Shown here: in pieces, positions 17,990 to 25,931 of the stretch
Position numbering within the stretch: position 1 is the stretch's first letter
How the letters are laid out: the number at the start of each line of letters is the position of its first letter
From: CAXBDP01 sp963974465
GTDB taxonomy: Bacteria; Bacteroidota; Bacteroidia; Cytophagales; Cyclobacteriaceae
Length of the DNA: 64,000 bases
Direction: 5' to 3' (one strand)
Assembly: GCA_049340005.1 (NCBI GenBank)
Contig: JBMPIY010000002.1
Made by a program: the position numbers and the translations under genes
Notes under the pieces: generated by a model
Told to the model about the DNA's origin: nothing
The model's input: only the letters and a program-made list of their open reading frames with translations
The model's database searches: none

Positions 17990-18008
17990 GATATCAAATG
18001 AAGATATA

Positions 18009-19103
18009 ATGGAATTAAAAACTGTTGCCCTTAATGATCTGCATCAAAATCTTGGTGCTAAAATGGTTCCTTTTGCGGGATACAATATGCCTGTTCGCTA
18101 TAGCTCCGATATAGAAGAACACAAAACTGTTCGCGAAGCGGTAGGTATTTTTGACGTTTCGCACATGGGCGAGTTTTTAATTACCGGTCCAAAAGCCCTC
18201 GACCTTATTCAACTTATCAGCAGTAACGATGCTAGCAAATTGATAGATGGGCAAGCGCAATATTCATGCATGCCCAATGAAAATGCAGGCATTGTAGATG
18301 ATTTGCTTGTCTATAAAATTGCTGATGAAAAATACCTTTTGGTAGTAAATGCCGGCAATATTGATAAAGATTGGGCTTGGGTAAGCAAGCAAAATGAAAC
18401 GGTAGGTGCAGAAATTAAAAATCTGTCTGATGATTATTCGTTATTTGCGGTGCAAGGACCAAAGGCAATAACCACATTGCAAAAGCTTACAACGGTTAAC
18501 TTATCAGAAATCAAATTTTACCATTTCGTAGTAGGCCCAATGGCTGGCGTGGACTATGTGATCATTTCGGCAACTGGCTACACTGGCGCTGGCGGATTCG
18601 AAATCTACGTGAAAAACGACAAAGCCGAAGCTACTTGGAATGCCATAATGGAAGCTGGAGCAGAGTTTGGGATCAAACCAATAGGGCTAGGAGCACGTGA
18701 CACTTTGCGCATGGAAATGGGCTATTGCTTGTATGGCAATGACATCACCGACGAAACCAACCCGCTGGAAGCTGGTCTAGGCTGGATTACCAAATTCTCA
18801 AAAGACTTTATAGCCTCAGACAAACTAGCTGAAATCAAAGCTGCTGGTGTAAGCCGCAAGCTTATTGGCTTTATCATGGAAGATAGAGGCATTCCACGTT
18901 CGCATTACCCAATTGTAAATGCAGCAGGCGATGTGATTGGTGAAGTAACTTCCGGCACAAGTTCACCATCTATGGGCGTGGGCATTGGTATGGGTTATGT
19001 GAAAACTGATTCTGCAGCACCTGGCACTGAAATTTACATTCAAGTTCGTAATAAGAACCTGAAAGCCCGGATAGAAAAATTCCCACTTTACAAAGGAAAT
19101 TAA
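18009..19103 (+). CDS. gcvT: Glycine cleavage system aminomethyltransferase (T protein)
   Basis: GcvT transfers the methylene group from the aminomethylated H protein to tetrahydrofolate, releasing ammonia. The 364 residues match the family. Visible are MVPFAGYNMPVRY, GIFDVSHMGEF, YTGAGGFEIYV and the LGARDTLRMEMGYCLYGNDI block with the conserved folate-binding and catalytic Asp/Arg region. The other gcv genes are not nearby. No glycine riboswitch was recognised upstream. Confidence 0.96.
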   Translation: MELKTVALNDLHQNLGAKMVPFAGYNMPVRYSSDIEEHKTVREAVGIFDVSHMGEFLITGPKALDLIQLISSNDASKLIDGQAQYSCMPNENAGIVDDLLVYKIADEKYLLVVNAGNIDKDWAWVSKQNETVGAEIKNLSDDYSLFAVQGPKAITTLQKLTTVNLSEIKFYHFVVGPMAGVDYVIISATGYTGAGGFEIYVKNDKAEATWNAIMEAGAEFGIKPIGLGARDTLRMEMGYCLYGNDITDETNPLEAGLGWITKFSKDFIASDKLAEIKAAGVSRKLIGFIMEDRGIPRSHYPIVNAAGDVIGEVTSGTSSPSMGVGIGMGYVKTDSAAPGTEIYIQVRNKNLKARIEKFPLYKGN

Positions 19104-19125
19104 GTATAAATCTCATTTAGATCAA

Positions 19126-19854
19126 TTGATAATCTCATCGCAATCCTCCACCGAAATTGAAGTTTGTTTAAGTCCAGAGCTACTTCATTTATATGATTTG
19201 CAGGGAAAAATTGTAGTGGTAACGGATATATTTCGAGCAACATCTTGCATCGTTACTGCCTTGGCAAATGGCGTGGATCATATAGTACCTGTGGCAAAAT
19301 TGGAAGAATGTATTGCGCTAAAGGATCAAGGCTATGTATTAGCTGGAGAAAGAAATGGCGAAAAAGTAGAAGGCTTTGATTTGGGAAATAGTCCATACCA
19401 CTACTTGAAAGCTAAATATAGCGGGAGGAAAATTGCCATGACTACTACCAATGGCACGGTTGCACTTACGATGGCAGCACATACCGCCAAGCAAGTATTA
19501 GTTGGCTCTTTTCTGAATATAAAAACTGTCGCCAATTATCTGAGAAATAAAGAAGAATCTGTGGTAATAGTTTGTGCAGGTTGGAAAGGAAAATTCAGCA
19601 TGGAGGATAGCCTCTTTGCAGGATCATTAGTAGAAGATCTCAGCAGAACACATAAAATAGAATGCGATGCTGCATTGGCTACACAATCGCTAATCCAATT
19701 AGCCAAATTCGACCTTTTTAGCTATTTACAAAAATCCTCCCATTACCTAAGGCTCAGCCGATTGGGCTTAGAAAAAGACATGAAATTTTCTCTCCAATTC
19801 GATCTATTCCCAATTTTGCCTGTGTTTGAAAACGGGAAATTGAGGGTTTTATAA
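19126..19854 (+). CDS. comB: 2-phosphosulfolactate phosphatase family (ComB)
   Basis: The 242-residue protein matches ComB, which dephosphorylates 2-phosphosulfolactate. Motifs are VVVTDIFRATSCIVTAL, TTTNGTVALTMA and CAGWKGKFSMEDSLFAGSLVEDL. ComB homologues are widespread in bacteria that make no coenzyme M, and the true substrate here is open; sulfonate metabolism is a guess. The only upstream start available is a TTG at 19126, so the exact N-terminus is uncertain. It follows gcvT by 22 bases. An octamer copy is at 19421-19428. Confidence 0.85.
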   Translation: MIISSQSSTEIEVCLSPELLHLYDLQGKIVVVTDIFRATSCIVTALANGVDHIVPVAKLEECIALKDQGYVLAGERNGEKVEGFDLGNSPYHYLKAKYSGRKIAMTTTNGTVALTMAAHTAKQVLVGSFLNIKTVANYLRNKEESVVIVCAGWKGKFSMEDSLFAGSLVEDLSRTHKIECDAALATQSLIQLAKFDLFSYLQKSSHYLRLSRLGLEKDMKFSLQFDLFPILPVFENGKLRVL

Positions 19855-19874
19855 TTGATTCATCAATGGTTTTC

Positions 19875-19889
19875 AGTCCCGTAGGGACT
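19875..19889. repeat. Short perfect hairpin AGTCCC-GTA-GGGACT
   Basis: A 6-bp perfect stem with a 3-base loop lies 20 bases after the comB stop and 19 bases before the left REP-like repeat. There is no T-run, so it is more likely a REP-type palindrome than a terminator. Confidence 0.5.
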
Positions 19890-19907
19890 TAACATTACAT
19901 AACGCTG

Positions 19908-19942
19908 GCTAATGCTGGCGCACGCGTGTCGCGTGTGTCTCC
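19908..19942 (+). repeat. REP-like repeat, left copy
   Basis: The 35-base element begins GCTAATGCTGGCGCACGC and continues GTGTCGCGTGTGTCTCC. It is the inverted counterpart (33 of 35 bases) of 20733-20767 on the other side of the transposase gene. Its core CACGCG/CGCGTG folds into a 6-bp hairpin with a 3-base loop. A partial extra copy, AACGCTGGCT, abuts it on the left. Confidence 0.85.
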
Positions 19943-20136
19943 GTTTGAAGCCATATCTCAATGCTAGTCTTAAAACTACCACAAGCCTTGATCCTTTATG
20001 GTTTGCCTGTCACAAGTGACTCCATTTCAAGTGGGTATCTTTGAATAATTAGAGATCAGCTATTAAATTTATTTGATATAATAGGTAATCAGTAGTTGAA
20101 TTGCTTAAAGTAATCAATGCTTTAACCAAAAACCAA

Positions 20137-20682
20137 ATGAGCGGAAAGTATAAATTTTACAACAAGGAAGGATTGTATTTTGTCAGCTTTGCTACGGTCA
20201 ATTGGATAGATTTATTTGTTAGAGAAGAGTACTTTTCAATACTCATTGAAAGTCTAGATTATTGTAGAAAAAACAAGGGTCTGGAAATTTATTGCTGGTG
20301 TATTATGCCAAGTCATGTTCATTTAATAATAAGAGCCACCGAAAACAATCCAGAAACTGTGATTGGTAGATTCAAAGAGTTCACTTCAAAAAAATTACAA
20401 AAAGAGCTAGAAGAGAATATTCAAGAAAGCCGCAAAGAATGGATATTGTGGATGTTCGAAAGAGCTGGGCTAAAAAGCAGCAAAGTTAAAAGCAGGCAAT
20501 TATGGCAACATACCAATAAACCGATAGAACTTTGGAGTGCTCAAGTTATTGACCAAAAAGTCGATTATATTCACAATAATCCTGTTAAAGCAGGGTTTGT
20601 TACAGAGCCATTTTATTGGAAATACAGCAGCGCAATTGATTATAGTGGAGGAAAAGGGCTTTTAGAAATTGATTATATTTAG
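20137..20682 (+). CDS. REP-associated tyrosine transposase (Y1_Tnp domain)
   Basis: I use the ATG at 20137 (181 residues), since the upstream TTG frame adds only 12 residues. The protein has the IS200-type HUH motif in CIMPSHVHLIIRA (His-Val-His, hydrophobic flank). The catalytic tyrosine is probably in the QKVDYIHNNPVKAGFV segment, which is characteristic of RAYTs. It is a single-strand DNA endonuclease domain. The whole gene looks intact, with no frameshift. The flanking inverted palindromes are the likely substrates. Confidence 0.9.
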   Translation: MSGKYKFYNKEGLYFVSFATVNWIDLFVREEYFSILIESLDYCRKNKGLEIYCWCIMPSHVHLIIRATENNPETVIGRFKEFTSKKLQKELEENIQESRKEWILWMFERAGLKSSKVKSRQLWQHTNKPIELWSAQVIDQKVDYIHNNPVKAGFVTEPFYWKYSSAIDYSGGKGLLEIDYI

Positions 20683-20732
20683 TTATTGCAATTGGCTTTT
20701 GTTTAGCAGACCCAATCCTCGATCTCATCATA

Positions 20733-20767
20733 GGGGACACACGCGACACGCGTGCGCCAGCGTTAGC
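20733..20767 (-). repeat. REP-like repeat, right copy
   Basis: On the plus strand it reads GGGGACACACGCGACACG followed by CGTGCGCCAGCGTTAGC. It is the inverse of the left copy with two mismatches. The hairpin CACGCG-ACA-CGCGTG is retained. Confidence 0.85.
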
Positions 20768-20784
20768 GTTTTATCCATGACTCC

Positions 20785-21687
20785 TCAATGCTCCCCATAG
20801 GTAAGCTCTCCCACAGGAATTGCTATTGGAAGCATATTTTGTTGCGGGGGCAATGGGCAGGTTGCAAATTCAGTAAATACACAGGGTGGACTGTAAGACT
20901 TATTAAAATCGAGCACCACCTTATTGTTTTCATCAGGAAAAGTGGTGTACATATATCTACCTGCACCGTAGGTTTCTTCACCATTGGTCAAGTCACCAAA
21001 AATGATAAAATATTGATCGTCTTCGATGATTACATCTAATTGATAATCGCTGTCATCATGACTGAATTCCAAATAGCCTGGACAAATCTGCGTTTCTACC
21101 GTGCCGATGATATTTTGTACTTTCAGTTCCTTACCTCCTTCATACGGTTTGAAAGTAGCTATTTTACGCCAAGCAGGATCAATTGGGAAAAAATCTGTGC
21201 CTTGAAATGCTCGTAGGGTTTTGCTTTTACTATCACGCACTCGAAGCCCAACTTTACCTTGTCGCTCGATTACCAAAAAAGAAATACTGCCAAGTTCAAC
21301 AATAGGTGTTTCCTCACCTTTTATCCAAATAACTTGTCCATCCTCAATACCTTCTCCATTTATGGTCATCAGGCTGTCAGCTATTGGAAAAATCCTCACT
21401 TGCTCATTTTCCAGTACTAGCTTACCCAATTGATCAGGCACATTATCACCAGCAATTTTCAAGTTATTCTCCTCACTCCCGCCAAAAGTATTTTCACCTT
21501 CTTCCATCCACTCTAAGCCAACCAATGAAAGCCAGCCATCAGGTGCATTCAAGGTATTAAATCTACTCTTGAGCCATTCGTTCATTTCTTGCGCATAGGC
21601 GACTTGATCGATGGGTTCCTCCCGCTCTGCACAGGCTTGCAATAGCAACAGGCTTGCAAAAAATACTAGCAATCTCTTTAAAAGCAT
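20785..21687 (-). CDS. DUF1684 lipoprotein
   Basis: The 300-residue protein starts with a lipoprotein signal (LLLLQAC, Cys about 19) and matches the DUF1684 family. DGWLSLVGLEWMEEGENTFGG is near the N-terminus, and the conserved end contains FNKSYSPPCVFTEFATCPLP and then LPIAIPVGELTYG. The family is abundant in Bacteroidota and has no assigned function. It follows the MazG-like gene by one base on the same strand, so dtd, the pyrophosphohydrolase and this gene form one unit. An octamer copy lies at 21618-21625. Confidence 0.85.
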   Translation of the reverse strand: MLLKRLLVFFASLLLLQACAEREEPIDQVAYAQEMNEWLKSRFNTLNAPDGWLSLVGLEWMEEGENTFGGSEENNLKIAGDNVPDQLGKLVLENEQVRIFPIADSLMTINGEGIEDGQVIWIKGEETPIVELGSISFLVIERQGKVGLRVRDSKSKTLRAFQGTDFFPIDPAWRKIATFKPYEGGKELKVQNIIGTVETQICPGYLEFSHDDSDYQLDVIIEDDQYFIIFGDLTNGEETYGAGRYMYTTFPDENNKVVLDFNKSYSPPCVFTEFATCPLPPQQNMLPIAIPVGELTYGEH

Positions 21688-21688
21688 A

Positions 21689-22024
21689 TTATTGTAATTT
21701 CTGATTGTTCTTGTGTCTATTTTTATCCCGATCGGTTTTCTTTTCGAGGTTCTTCCTAAAAGCGTCTTCCAAATCGACTCCTGTTTGATTTGCCAGGCAC
21801 ATTAACACCCAAAGCACATCCGCAAATTCATCCGCCAGCTTTGCATCCGATTCACCTTCCTTAAAAGATTGCTCTCCATATTTCCTTGAAATAATCCGAG
21901 CTACCTCACCCACTTCCTCGGTGAGAATGGCCATATTGGTCAATTCATTGAAATATCGAACGCCAATGGTTTTGATCCATTCGTCCACTTTTTCCTGGGC
22001 TTCTTTTATGCTTAGATCCGCCAT
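21689..22024 (-). CDS. MazG-like nucleotide pyrophosphohydrolase
   Basis: The 111-residue protein is an all-alpha NTP pyrophosphohydrolase of the MazG/dUTPase-like superfamily. It shows the metal-binding pattern of acidic residues in ILTEEVGEVARII and later LADEFADVLWVLMCLANQTG. It probably cleans up non-canonical nucleoside triphosphates. Its ATG shares one base with the dtd stop codon (TAATG), so translation is likely coupled. Confidence 0.88.
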   Translation of the reverse strand: MADLSIKEAQEKVDEWIKTIGVRYFNELTNMAILTEEVGEVARIISRKYGEQSFKEGESDAKLADEFADVLWVLMCLANQTGVDLEDAFRKNLEKKTDRDKNRHKNNQKLQ

Positions 22025-22476
22025 TATTTTTTGTCTTTACTGTCTATAATAATCGTAACCGGACCATCATTTATAAGGCTCACCTTCATGTCGGCACCGA
22101 AGGAACCAGTGGCTACTTTCTTACCTAGCCCGAGCTGAATGGTTTCTACAAATTGCTCGTACAATGGAATGGCTATGTCAGGTTTAGCGGCTTTGATATA
22201 GCTTGGTCGATTTCCCTTTTTGGTACTGGCATGTAGGGTAAACTGGCTCACAACCAAGAGTTCGCCATCAATTTCAAGCAGACTTCTGTTCATTACACCA
22301 TTTTCATCTTCGAATATTCTTAGGTTCAAGATTTTCTTACTGAGCCACTCAATATCCTCTTGCCCATCGGCCTCTTCTATTCCAAGCAATATCAATAAAC
22401 CCTTGGCGATTTGCCCAATCACCTCACCATCCACTTTCACTGCTGCTTCGCTTGTGCGCTGAATTACTACGATCAT
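22024..22476 (-). CDS. dtd: D-aminoacyl-tRNA deacylase
   Basis: DTD hydrolyses D-aminoacyl-tRNAs and mischarged Gly-tRNA. The 150-residue protein has the active-site motifs VVSQFTLHA and NDGPVTIIID (the Gly-cisPro proofreading motif). It also shows RPSYIKAAKPD and GSFGADMKVSL. It is the first gene of a three-gene minus-strand unit with the MazG-like and DUF1684 genes. Confidence 0.96.
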   Translation of the reverse strand: MIVVIQRTSEAAVKVDGEVIGQIAKGLLILLGIEEADGQEDIEWLSKKILNLRIFEDENGVMNRSLLEIDGELLVVSQFTLHASTKKGNRPSYIKAAKPDIAIPLYEQFVETIQLGLGKKVATGSFGADMKVSLINDGPVTIIIDSKDKK

Positions 22477-22534
22477 TTCTCTGCTTTGATTCGGAAATAA
22501 ATACTAATTTCATGTAAAACTAAACATAAATTAC

Positions 22535-23704
22535 ATGAAGCCTTTGCCAAGATTTGGAATGGTATATTTGGCATTTGTCGGTTTGGCTTGCTTGGCTGCA
22601 TTTGTTCTTCAGCCCATTCCTAATTTTGAGGAATTGCCCTTGGCAGACTATCATCATTATTTAGCGGCTTTCGATTATTTCGCTGGCTATGTAGATGCTT
22701 TTGAAGTACGTTATCCATATAATCAGCGCATTTTGATTTCATGGCTTGCAGCTCAATTGCCTGTGGCAAATCCCATTCATGCATTTCTGCTTATCAATCT
22801 TGTATTCACAATGATAGGCGCCTATTTTTGGCTCAAAATCTGGGGTTTCCTTAAATTCTCTCAGCTCCAAATCATTGCTCTCCTACTCTTCTTTTCACTT
22901 CACTTTGCTGGCTGGTTACGCCTGCATGTTTTCGATCCTGTAAGTACCGATCCTGCTCAAATGGCAATTTATTCCATTGGAATTTACCTAATGCTTTATC
23001 GAAAGTATGCATATTTTCTTCCCTTCGCGCTTTTAGCCCTACCAATTAAAGAATCAACATTGGTGCTCATTTTTGCTTTTTTGCTTTTAGCAATTTGGTT
23101 GGGTGAGTCCAAGAAAAATATCACCCTTATAGCTGTTGCTGTCCTACTCACTTTTATTGAGCTGATAGTTATAAATGCTCAATTTTCCGGCTCAGGTACA
23201 CCTAGCAAAGGAGCCATTTATTCCATCTACAACAATCTGAGTTTATTGCTGAATGATCCACAGCTCTTATTACGATGGATTGCAGCATTTTTTGTGGTTT
23301 TTGGTGGTATTCCAGCTTTGGTATTTTCCTCCCGCAAGTATTGGGAATGGGATACTGCAGATAAGATTTTAGTAATTACAGGCCTTTCAATTCTTACCTT
23401 GAGCCTAATTGGTGGGCAAGATTATACTCGGTTGATTATGTTTTCAGCGCCTGTTCTTTTCACATTTGGGATAAAAAATGTGGATAAAGAAAAATGGGTC
23501 TGGATGCTGAGCTTACTCGTTTCCTTACCTTTTCTGCATTTGATTGGCCACATTTACGATCCCTTAAAAAAGCGGGAGGAATTTGAAGCTCTTTTTCCGG
23601 AATATGGAGTCATTGAGGGTGTATGGTCTTACTTGATTTATGGAGTGATTGTTAATTTGACATTAGCAGTCATTTTTCATTTTTTAAGCAGGAAGTCAAG
23701 GTAA
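22535..23704 (+). CDS. Polytopic membrane protein of unknown function
   Basis: I do not recognise a named family with confidence. The 389-residue protein has about ten hydrophobic segments. Between the first two is a loop with ADYHHYLAAFDYFAGY and RYPYNQRILISWLAAQLP, which resembles the first extracytoplasmic loop of GT-C glycosyltransferases (acidic/His residues followed by an R-x-P stretch). A role in glycan assembly is possible but not shown. It is divergent from dtd and ends next to a dispersed repeat. Two octamer copies, one in each orientation, lie at 23328 and 23572. Confidence 0.7.
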   Translation: MKPLPRFGMVYLAFVGLACLAAFVLQPIPNFEELPLADYHHYLAAFDYFAGYVDAFEVRYPYNQRILISWLAAQLPVANPIHAFLLINLVFTMIGAYFWLKIWGFLKFSQLQIIALLLFFSLHFAGWLRLHVFDPVSTDPAQMAIYSIGIYLMLYRKYAYFLPFALLALPIKESTLVLIFAFLLLAIWLGESKKNITLIAVAVLLTFIELIVINAQFSGSGTPSKGAIYSIYNNLSLLLNDPQLLLRWIAAFFVVFGGIPALVFSSRKYWEWDTADKILVITGLSILTLSLIGGQDYTRLIMFSAPVLFTFGIKNVDKEKWVWMLSLLVSLPFLHLIGHIYDPLKKREEFEALFPEYGVIEGVWSYLIYGVIVNLTLAVIFHFLSRKSR

Positions 23705-23735
23705 AACTTCAGCCTTAGCGATTTTAGGAAGAAGA

Positions 23736-23822
23736 ATTTAAACGCGGAGTTCGCCAAGGGAAGACGCAGAAAACGCAGAGAAGAAACCAAAACCTTTGCG
23801 TCCTGGCGCCTTAGCGAGATTT
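23736..23822 (+). repeat. Dispersed intergenic repeat, copy B
   Basis: It begins TTTAAACGCGGAG, has GCCAAGGGAAGACGC and ends AGAGAAGAAACCAAA at 23790, then continues with an imperfect inverted tail (CCTTTGCGTCCTGGCG) to 23822. It fills the gap between two convergent genes. Confidence 0.75.
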
Positions 23823-23879
23823 CTTATCGGGAAGACCAAAGAATATTATTCCTATTTCGACATGATAAAGATTCCATAA

Positions 23880-24521
23880 TTAGAACTCTTGTATACGACC
23901 CGACTCAAAAACTTGCGTTCCTTTATGAGCTCTTTTAGCTTGAATCTGCATCGCAAAGGCTACTTGTTTTCCAATTATAGGTTTGTACTTTTTCAAAGGC
24001 CCAATATATGGGATCAATTTCATCACTACTTTGCCTATATCTTCACCCACCCGTTTTTCATTTCTATCACCAAGTAATAACGAAGGCCTAAATATTAGCA
24101 GGCTTTCAAAGGGCAACTTCTTCAACTCTCGTTCAATTTCACCTTTAACTTTATTGTAAAATATTCGTGAGTCTGCATCTGAACCCATTGCGGTTACTAT
24201 CAGGTATTGTTTTGCTCCAGCTTCTAGCGATTGCTCGGCAATAGCAAGCGGATAATCATAATCTACCTTGCGGAATGCCTCTTTTGTGCCTGCCTTTTTC
24301 ATGGTAGTACCCAAACAGCAAAATACATCGTCCACCGCAAAAGCCTCAGGATAGCTCTGTAACTGATCAAAATCCACCACAAATTCCTTGAGCTTAGAGT
24401 GCTTAAGCTCTGTAGGCATCCGCACTATGCTGTGGACTGATGTATAATAATCATCCTCAAGAAGCATCTGTAACAACTCCTTTCCTATCAATCCCGTGGC
24501 TCCCGCAATTAATGCTTTCAT
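23880..24521 (-). CDS. NAD(P)-binding atypical SDR oxidoreductase
   Basis: The 213-residue protein is a Rossmann-fold short-chain-like protein related to the HTATIP2/NmrA type. It has the nucleotide motif IAGATGLIGKELL at residue 4, a CCLGTTMKKAG segment, VTAMGSDADSRIFYNKVKG with a Tyr-x-x-x-Lys pair, and the RPSLLLGDR segment. The substrate is unknown. It lies alone between a repeat and a thioredoxin-like gene. Confidence 0.85.
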   Translation of the reverse strand: MKALIAGATGLIGKELLQMLLEDDYYTSVHSIVRMPTELKHSKLKEFVVDFDQLQSYPEAFAVDDVFCCLGTTMKKAGTKEAFRKVDYDYPLAIAEQSLEAGAKQYLIVTAMGSDADSRIFYNKVKGEIERELKKLPFESLLIFRPSLLLGDRNEKRVGEDIGKVVMKLIPYIGPLKKYKPIIGKQVAFAMQIQAKRAHKGTQVFESGRIQEF

Positions 24522-24548
24522 ATCATTTCAATTATCATTTTCAATCTA

Positions 24549-25178
24549 CTATATTTCTTGCAATTGACTTTGCTTATTTGCCCAATTGGCTAGCAACTGC
24601 ACGAATTCCGCTTCTAGGGCTGCTTGCTTATTGCCATTGTACCATGCATGGATTTCCTCATATAGCTCAGGCATTGTTTTGTCTGGAGCTGCTTTGTATG
24701 CCATTACCCGATTTTGTACTATTTCAGGTCTTGGGCCCCAGGTGCCCAGCAACTCTGCATTCGTGGCATCTAGGCAAATTAATTTTGGAATAGATTTGCT
24801 GCCATTGGTAAGAAACTCATCCATAAGCTCCGGGTGCTCATCTCTAAGCACAAGTTTCATTGTAATTGCATCGCTCAAATCTGCAATTTTCGCCAATGCC
24901 GGTATATTATGCGCAGCATCGCCGCACCAAGGCTCGGTGATTACCAGCCATATCATTGGTTTAGCTAGCACTACAGCCTCACTCATTGCAGCTGAGGGCG
25001 TGTAGGTTTTGTTCCAACGCTTCATACGCTTGAGGTTGAGCTTGGTATAAGCAATCATTTCGGGAGATTGATTAGGCCCTGTAGTTTTGCCTTGTGCTAA
25101 TAATTTCTCGGTAAATTCGAAATACTGCGGATAGTCCATAGCGCTATCGGAAGCAGCCAAATCAATATATTTTTGCAT
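24549..25178 (-). CDS. Thioredoxin-like protein with a single active-site Cys
   Basis: The 209-residue protein fits the bacterial thioredoxin-like family that has a long helical N-terminus (about 70 residues). The redox motif is ITEPWCGDAAHNIPAL, so the usual C-x-x-C is reduced to one cysteine (WCGD). The cis-proline region KSIPKLICLD is kept. A monothiol or binding role is therefore more likely than disulfide reduction. No signal peptide is seen. Confidence 0.82.
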   Translation of the reverse strand: MQKYIDLAASDSAMDYPQYFEFTEKLLAQGKTTGPNQSPEMIAYTKLNLKRMKRWNKTYTPSAAMSEAVVLAKPMIWLVITEPWCGDAAHNIPALAKIADLSDAITMKLVLRDEHPELMDEFLTNGSKSIPKLICLDATNAELLGTWGPRPEIVQNRVMAYKAAPDKTMPELYEEIHAWYNGNKQAALEAEFVQLLANWANKQSQLQEI

Positions 25179-25566
25179 AGCGAATAAACCCTGCAGGAGG
25201 TGAAAGGGTTCGGAAGAGTTGGTAATTATCTAATTAGAGGCTCGAAATTTCTCAAAGTACAGTAATGATATGATAAAATTTATAAGTACAATAAATTATA
25301 CTAAATAATAATCTTAAAGGAAATTAAAACAAAAGGAAATACACTCGACTTCAGAATTATTCATAGATAAGTTCATAATAATATCGAAATTTTTGTTCAT
25401 TTGATGGGTCAATAATATTTGGCAATAAACTCTAAAAGCAATAATTACTGCTGAATTAGATAATATTATCAAACTATTAAGTGCCCATTATTAAAAATTA
25501 TTTAAATAAATTTTGTGTATTATTATTATTATTATTATTATTGAACTATCACTAAATAATATTCCT
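25179..25566. other. AT-rich spacer before the secreted peptide gene
   Basis: This 388-base spacer is very AT-rich and holds no open frame of note. Near its right end TAAATTTTG (25509-25517) resembles a -7 element with one extra base. It is followed immediately by the (TAT)8 tract and then the peptide gene. No other structure was seen. Confidence 0.5.
25518..25542 (+). repeat. Trinucleotide tract (TAT)8
   Basis: Eight TAT units plus one T form a 25-base pure simple-sequence repeat in the 5' leader of the peptide gene, directly after a -7-like TAAATTTTG. It ends 24 bases before the ATG. Confidence 0.9.
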
Positions 25567-25812
25567 ATGAAAAAATCTATTGCTACCATTTTTGCTAGCT
25601 CACTATTCGTACTAATGTTTACATTAGTATCATTTGATGCTAGGTCTGGATGTTCTGCATCGCAAGATTGTGGGGACGGTGTTACAATTCAGTGTAATGC
25701 AACAACTGGCACATGCGAACATGTGGAATGTGATTACATTTTATGTAATGGAATGAAATTCTATACACATAATTGCCCTAACTGTGGCCCAGGTAATCCA
25801 ATTCAAACCTGA
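25567..25812 (+). CDS. Small cysteine-rich secreted peptide
   Basis: I start this 81-residue protein at the ATG at 25567 (MKKSIATIFASSLFVLMF). The longer open frame would translate the TAT tract as poly-Ile. The N-terminus is a signal peptide of about 25 residues. The mature part of some 55 residues has eight cysteines (in GCSASQDCG, IQCNATTGTC, EHVECDYILC and HNCPNC), suggesting four disulfides or metal sites. In size, export and position before a 6-bladed propeller lipoprotein it resembles the NVEAL-type small exported peptides of Bacteroidota, but I do not see the NVEAL motif itself. Function unknown. A terminator follows. Confidence 0.7.
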   Translation: MKKSIATIFASSLFVLMFTLVSFDARSGCSASQDCGDGVTIQCNATTGTCEHVECDYILCNGMKFYTHNCPNCGPGNPIQT

Positions 25813-25818
25813 TTTAAA

Positions 25819-25852
25819 AGAGGCTGTCTCAAAAGGGCAGCCTCTATTTTTT
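25819..25852 (+). terminator. Intrinsic terminator after the peptide gene
   Basis: AGAGGCTG (25819-25826) and CAGCCTCT (25838-25845) form a perfect 8-bp stem followed by a T-rich run. A degenerate, oppositely oriented relative (GCTGTTTC paired with GAGATGGC, with wobble pairs) lies at about 25880-25910. Confidence 0.8.
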
Positions 25853-25931
25853 ATTTCTAAGAATTATTTCGGAATAAAAAAGCCATCTCACTTCTGAAAC
25901 AGCCACTTTCTTATTTTTAAATATTTTAAAA

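Larger units (their letters stand above)
19908..20767 (+). mobile_element. RAYT transposase gene between inverted REP-like repeats
   Basis: A single Y1-type transposase gene lies between two nearly identical inverted 35-base palindromic repeats. This is the arrangement of a REP-associated tyrosine transposase (RAYT) locus. A third, diverged repeat lies 7.5 kb away at 28280-28310, which suggests the transposase scatters the repeats. No target duplication was seen at the outer ends. Confidence 0.75.

Noticed and set aside
17990..18008. Possible glycine riboswitch ahead of gcvT
   Set aside because: Only about 19 bases separate the -7 element from the ATG; no room and no aptamer-like structure.
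19126..19128. TTG start of comB as evidence for a broken gene
   Set aside because: All comB motifs are intact; an alternative start codon is the simpler explanation.
25513..25566. N-terminal extension with eight Ile codons before the secreted peptide
   Set aside because: It is translation of the (TAT)8 tract next to the promoter; the ATG at 25567 gives a proper signal peptide.
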